From assembly GCA_021731365.1 (NCBI GenBank), contig JAKFXL010000015.1, forward strand, positions 1-64,000: a DNA stretch of 64,000 bases, given 5' to 3'. The position numbers were made by a program, and so were the translations under genes. Shown piece by piece: positions 62,209-64,000 of the stretch. Positions within the stretch are counted from its first letter, which is position 1, and every line of letters starts with the position of its first letter. The notes under the pieces are model-generated. The model was not told the DNA's origin, did not search any database, and saw nothing but the letters and a program-made list of their open reading frames with translations. The DNA comes from Gammaproteobacteria bacterium (lineage in GTDB: Bacteria; Pseudomonadota; Gammaproteobacteria; Tenderiales; Tenderiaceae).

Positions 62209-63039
62209 ATGGCGGTCTATGCCATTGGCGACATACAAGGATGTTATGACGAGTTGATGCGGTTGCTTGACCACATCGGCTTCAGCGAAGCCAGCGACAG
62301 GCTCTGGTTTTGTGGTGATCTGGTCAATCGTGGCCCTAAGTCGCTGGAGGTGTTGCGGCTGATCAGCAACATGAACAACTGCGCCGTGACGGTGCTGGGC
62401 AATCATGACCTGCATCTGTTGGCGGTGGCCGCTGGCTGTGGCAAAAAGTTGGCTAAGGATACGCTGCAACCGATCCTGGCCGCCCCAGATGGCGAGGAGC
62501 TGATCGCCTGGCTGCGCCATCAACCGCTGTTGCATCACGACGCCACGCTGGGTTACACCATGGTGCACGCTGGGTTGCCGCCGCAGTGGGATCTGGCCAC
62601 GGCGCAGGGCTGCGCCCGTGAGCTGGAGGCGGTGCTGCGTGGCCCCGGTTACAACGAGTTTCTGCTGCACATGTATGGCAATGAACCTAACTGCTGGTCG
62701 CCCGAACTCGCCGGCATCAACCGGCTGCGATTTATCACCAACGCCTTTACCCGGATGCGTTACTGCACCGCCGAGGGGGTGATGAATCTCAAGGATAAAG
62801 GGGGGGTTGGGACGCAGCAGCCCGGCTATCTGCCGTGGTTTGCCGTGCCGGGGCGCAAGAGCGCTGCGCTGCCGATCATCTTTGGCCACTGGTCAACGCT
62901 GGGAGTGGGGGTGATGGAGGGGGCCATATCGCTGGATAGTGGCTGCCTTTGGGGTGGACAGCTGACAGCGGTGCGGATCGATGAGCCGGTGTTGCGCTGG
63001 TTTAATGTGGCCTGCCAGGGCGTCTGCCAGCCGGGGTAG
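62209..63039 (+). CDS. apaH: Symmetrical bis(5'-nucleosyl)-tetraphosphatase
   Basis: A 276-residue metallophosphatase that hydrolyses Ap4A to two ADP and can decap Np4-RNA. Phosphoesterase motifs: YAIGDIQGCYDEL, FCGDLVNRGPKS, VTVLGNHDLHLL, MVHAGLPPQWDL and IIFGHWSTLGV. The usual gammaproteobacterial length. No ksgA or apaG is adjacent. Confidence 0.97.
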   Translation: MAVYAIGDIQGCYDELMRLLDHIGFSEASDRLWFCGDLVNRGPKSLEVLRLISNMNNCAVTVLGNHDLHLLAVAAGCGKKLAKDTLQPILAAPDGEELIAWLRHQPLLHHDATLGYTMVHAGLPPQWDLATAQGCARELEAVLRGPGYNEFLLHMYGNEPNCWSPELAGINRLRFITNAFTRMRYCTAEGVMNLKDKGGVGTQQPGYLPWFAVPGRKSAALPIIFGHWSTLGVGVMEGAISLDSGCLWGGQLTAVRIDEPVLRWFNVACQGVCQPG

Positions 63040-63205
63040 TGGGCGGGTTTATGGCTTTGTGATCAGGCTCGCGCAACCCTTTGGCGGTGCCGATACAGTC
63101 GTAAGCATGGGGTGCCCCTGTGCGTCTACAATAATCCGGGCTAGAATGGCGCTCTGCCGCGGATGAAGGCAGAGGCATATTTGGGAACGGATTGGTTATA
63201 TATAG

Positions 63206-63880
63206 ATGAAACTAATGATTAAAATGGCGGGGGTACTGGTAGCGATGGCGGTGGCTGCACCATCGGCGCTGGCGGATATCTACGTCTATCGTGATGAAAA
63301 TGGTGTGACAACGGCCACCAATATCAAACCCCACAGCCGTTATAAGATCGATAAGGTCTTTCGTGATAGCAGTGGCGGCAGTAGTGGCAGCAGCAGCGCT
63401 GCCAAGGTATCGCCCCAGAATCCCGGTTCTCCCTATATCAAGACTGCCCGTGGCACGATCAATACCACGCTGCTGGATGAGACACCTACCAGTGAGGAGT
63501 TGAAGGTGATTATGGCGGAGGCGGCGCTGGCCTTTAACCTCGATAAGGCGCTGGTACGGGCCATTATCCAGACTGAGTCGGCCTTCCGGGTGCATGCCAC
63601 TTCGCCAAAGGGCGCGCGTGGTCTGATGCAGTTGATGCCGGAGACGGCAGCCCGTTACGGGGTGCGTGATATCTTCGATCCAGAACAGAATATCTGGGGT
63701 GGTTCACGCTACATGCGCGATCTGCTGGTGATGTTTAATCATGAATTGCCTTTGGCGCTGGCGGCCTATAACGCCGGCGAGAATGCGGTGATCCGCCACG
63801 GTGGCATTCCCCCTTATACTGAAACCCGTAACTATGTGAAGAAGGTGATGGAGTTGCATCAGCGTTACCGAGGGAGCTAA
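63206..63880 (+). CDS. Lytic transglycosylase (SLT) with N-terminal DUF4124
   Basis: A 224-residue exported protein. The signal peptide ends PSALAD; a short DUF4124 region follows (IYVYRDENGVTTATNIKP), then a Ser/Gly linker, then a family 1 SLT domain (about 95-220) with catalytic E124 (IIQTESAFRVHATSPKGARG), MQLMPETAARYGV and ALAAYNAGENAV. It cleaves peptidoglycan with formation of 1,6-anhydro-muramyl ends. It appears monocistronic. Confidence 0.94.
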   Translation: MKLMIKMAGVLVAMAVAAPSALADIYVYRDENGVTTATNIKPHSRYKIDKVFRDSSGGSSGSSSAAKVSPQNPGSPYIKTARGTINTTLLDETPTSEELKVIMAEAALAFNLDKALVRAIIQTESAFRVHATSPKGARGLMQLMPETAARYGVRDIFDPEQNIWGGSRYMRDLLVMFNHELPLALAAYNAGENAVIRHGGIPPYTETRNYVKKVMELHQRYRGS

Positions 63881-63908
63881 CGGCTCCCCCGTCGATATGT
63901 TTGGCGCA

Positions 63909-64000
63909 TTACTTCTCTGTGAGCCACTCCTGCGGTTTCAGATAACGTTCATACAGCAGTGCCTCGGGGCTGCCCGGTTCTGGCTGGTAGTTATATTGCC
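63909..64000 (-). CDS. 3' end of an unidentified gene, cut by the window edge
   Basis: An open minus-strand frame enters from the right edge and ends at a TAA (63909-63911). The last 28 residues read YNYQPEPGSPEALL, YERYLKPQEWLTEK. The composition looks coding and its position, convergent to the transglycosylase gene, is sensible. No family is recognised from so short a piece. Confidence 0.55.
   Translation of the reverse strand, partial: QYNYQPEPGSPEALLYERYLKPQEWLTEK

Noticed and set aside
62029-62889. 286-codon minus-strand open frame
   Set aside because: It is antisense to apaH, which has all metallophosphatase motifs.

Overview
The window is chromosomal DNA from a gammaproteobacterium. 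This is inferred from gene order and family type: rpsU, a YqeY-like gene, dnaG, rpoD and tRNA-Ile(CAU) lie in a row, and typA, tsaD, apaH, putP and a full moa set are present together with many outer-membrane proteins. The genus cannot be named from sequence reading alone. Housekeeping blocks alternate with accessory blocks.

Layout. 1-7.1 kb (minus strand): a two-component pair whose sensor is a nucleobase-permease-like (NCS1) membrane domain fused to a hybrid histidine kinase, then a pentapeptide-repeat protein and a PilZ-like protein. 7.1-11.2 kb (plus): an RND efflux adaptor and pump, with unusual proton-relay residues in the pump. 11.3-12.6 kb: a FadL-type outer-membrane transporter. 13.2-24.2 kb (minus): a nine-gene run that reads as a specialised-metabolite cluster. 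It has an ECF41 sigma factor, a DhnA-type aldolase and a 3-dehydroquinate-synthase-II-like enzyme (together the known route to 3-amino-4-hydroxybenzoate), an FAD monooxygenase, two adenylate-forming ligases, an MFS exporter, a RutE-like nitroreductase, and an amidohydrolase fused in frame to a Tsx-like outer-membrane channel. The set matches the enzyme logic of bacterial benzoxazole assembly and is the main discovery candidate.

25-32.4 kb: putP, then a low-GC accessory zone. It holds a type VI amidase effector gene (tae4-like) broken by one in-frame stop, its intact lipoprotein immunity gene (tai4-like), and a roughly 4 kb island with a two-gene AAA-ATPase/subtilase pair of the IetAS defence type. 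The island lies between a complete tRNA-Ile(CAU) and a partial copy of it, within a 110-bp ungapped direct repeat. 32.5-37 kb: rpoD, dnaG, yqeY, rpsU. 37.1-42.3 kb: molybdenum-cofactor genes moaA, moaC, moaD, moaE and a MoeB-like activator, with a kelch protein coupled to MoeB and a histidine phosphatase.

42.6-52.7 kb (plus): an envelope export block made of a secreted protein of unknown function, a LolA-like protein, a ribbon-helix-helix/zinc-ribbon regulator, a DUF1302-like barrel, an HAE3-type RND transporter, a second barrel protein, and a TPR protein with a C-terminal outer-membrane barrel. 52.8-55 kb (minus): an ABC-2 exporter whose ATPase has a tryptophan-rich tail. 55-64 kb: tsaD, two small genes, typA, a proline iminopeptidase, a 12-repeat NHL lipoprotein, apaH, a lytic transglycosylase and the end of one further gene.
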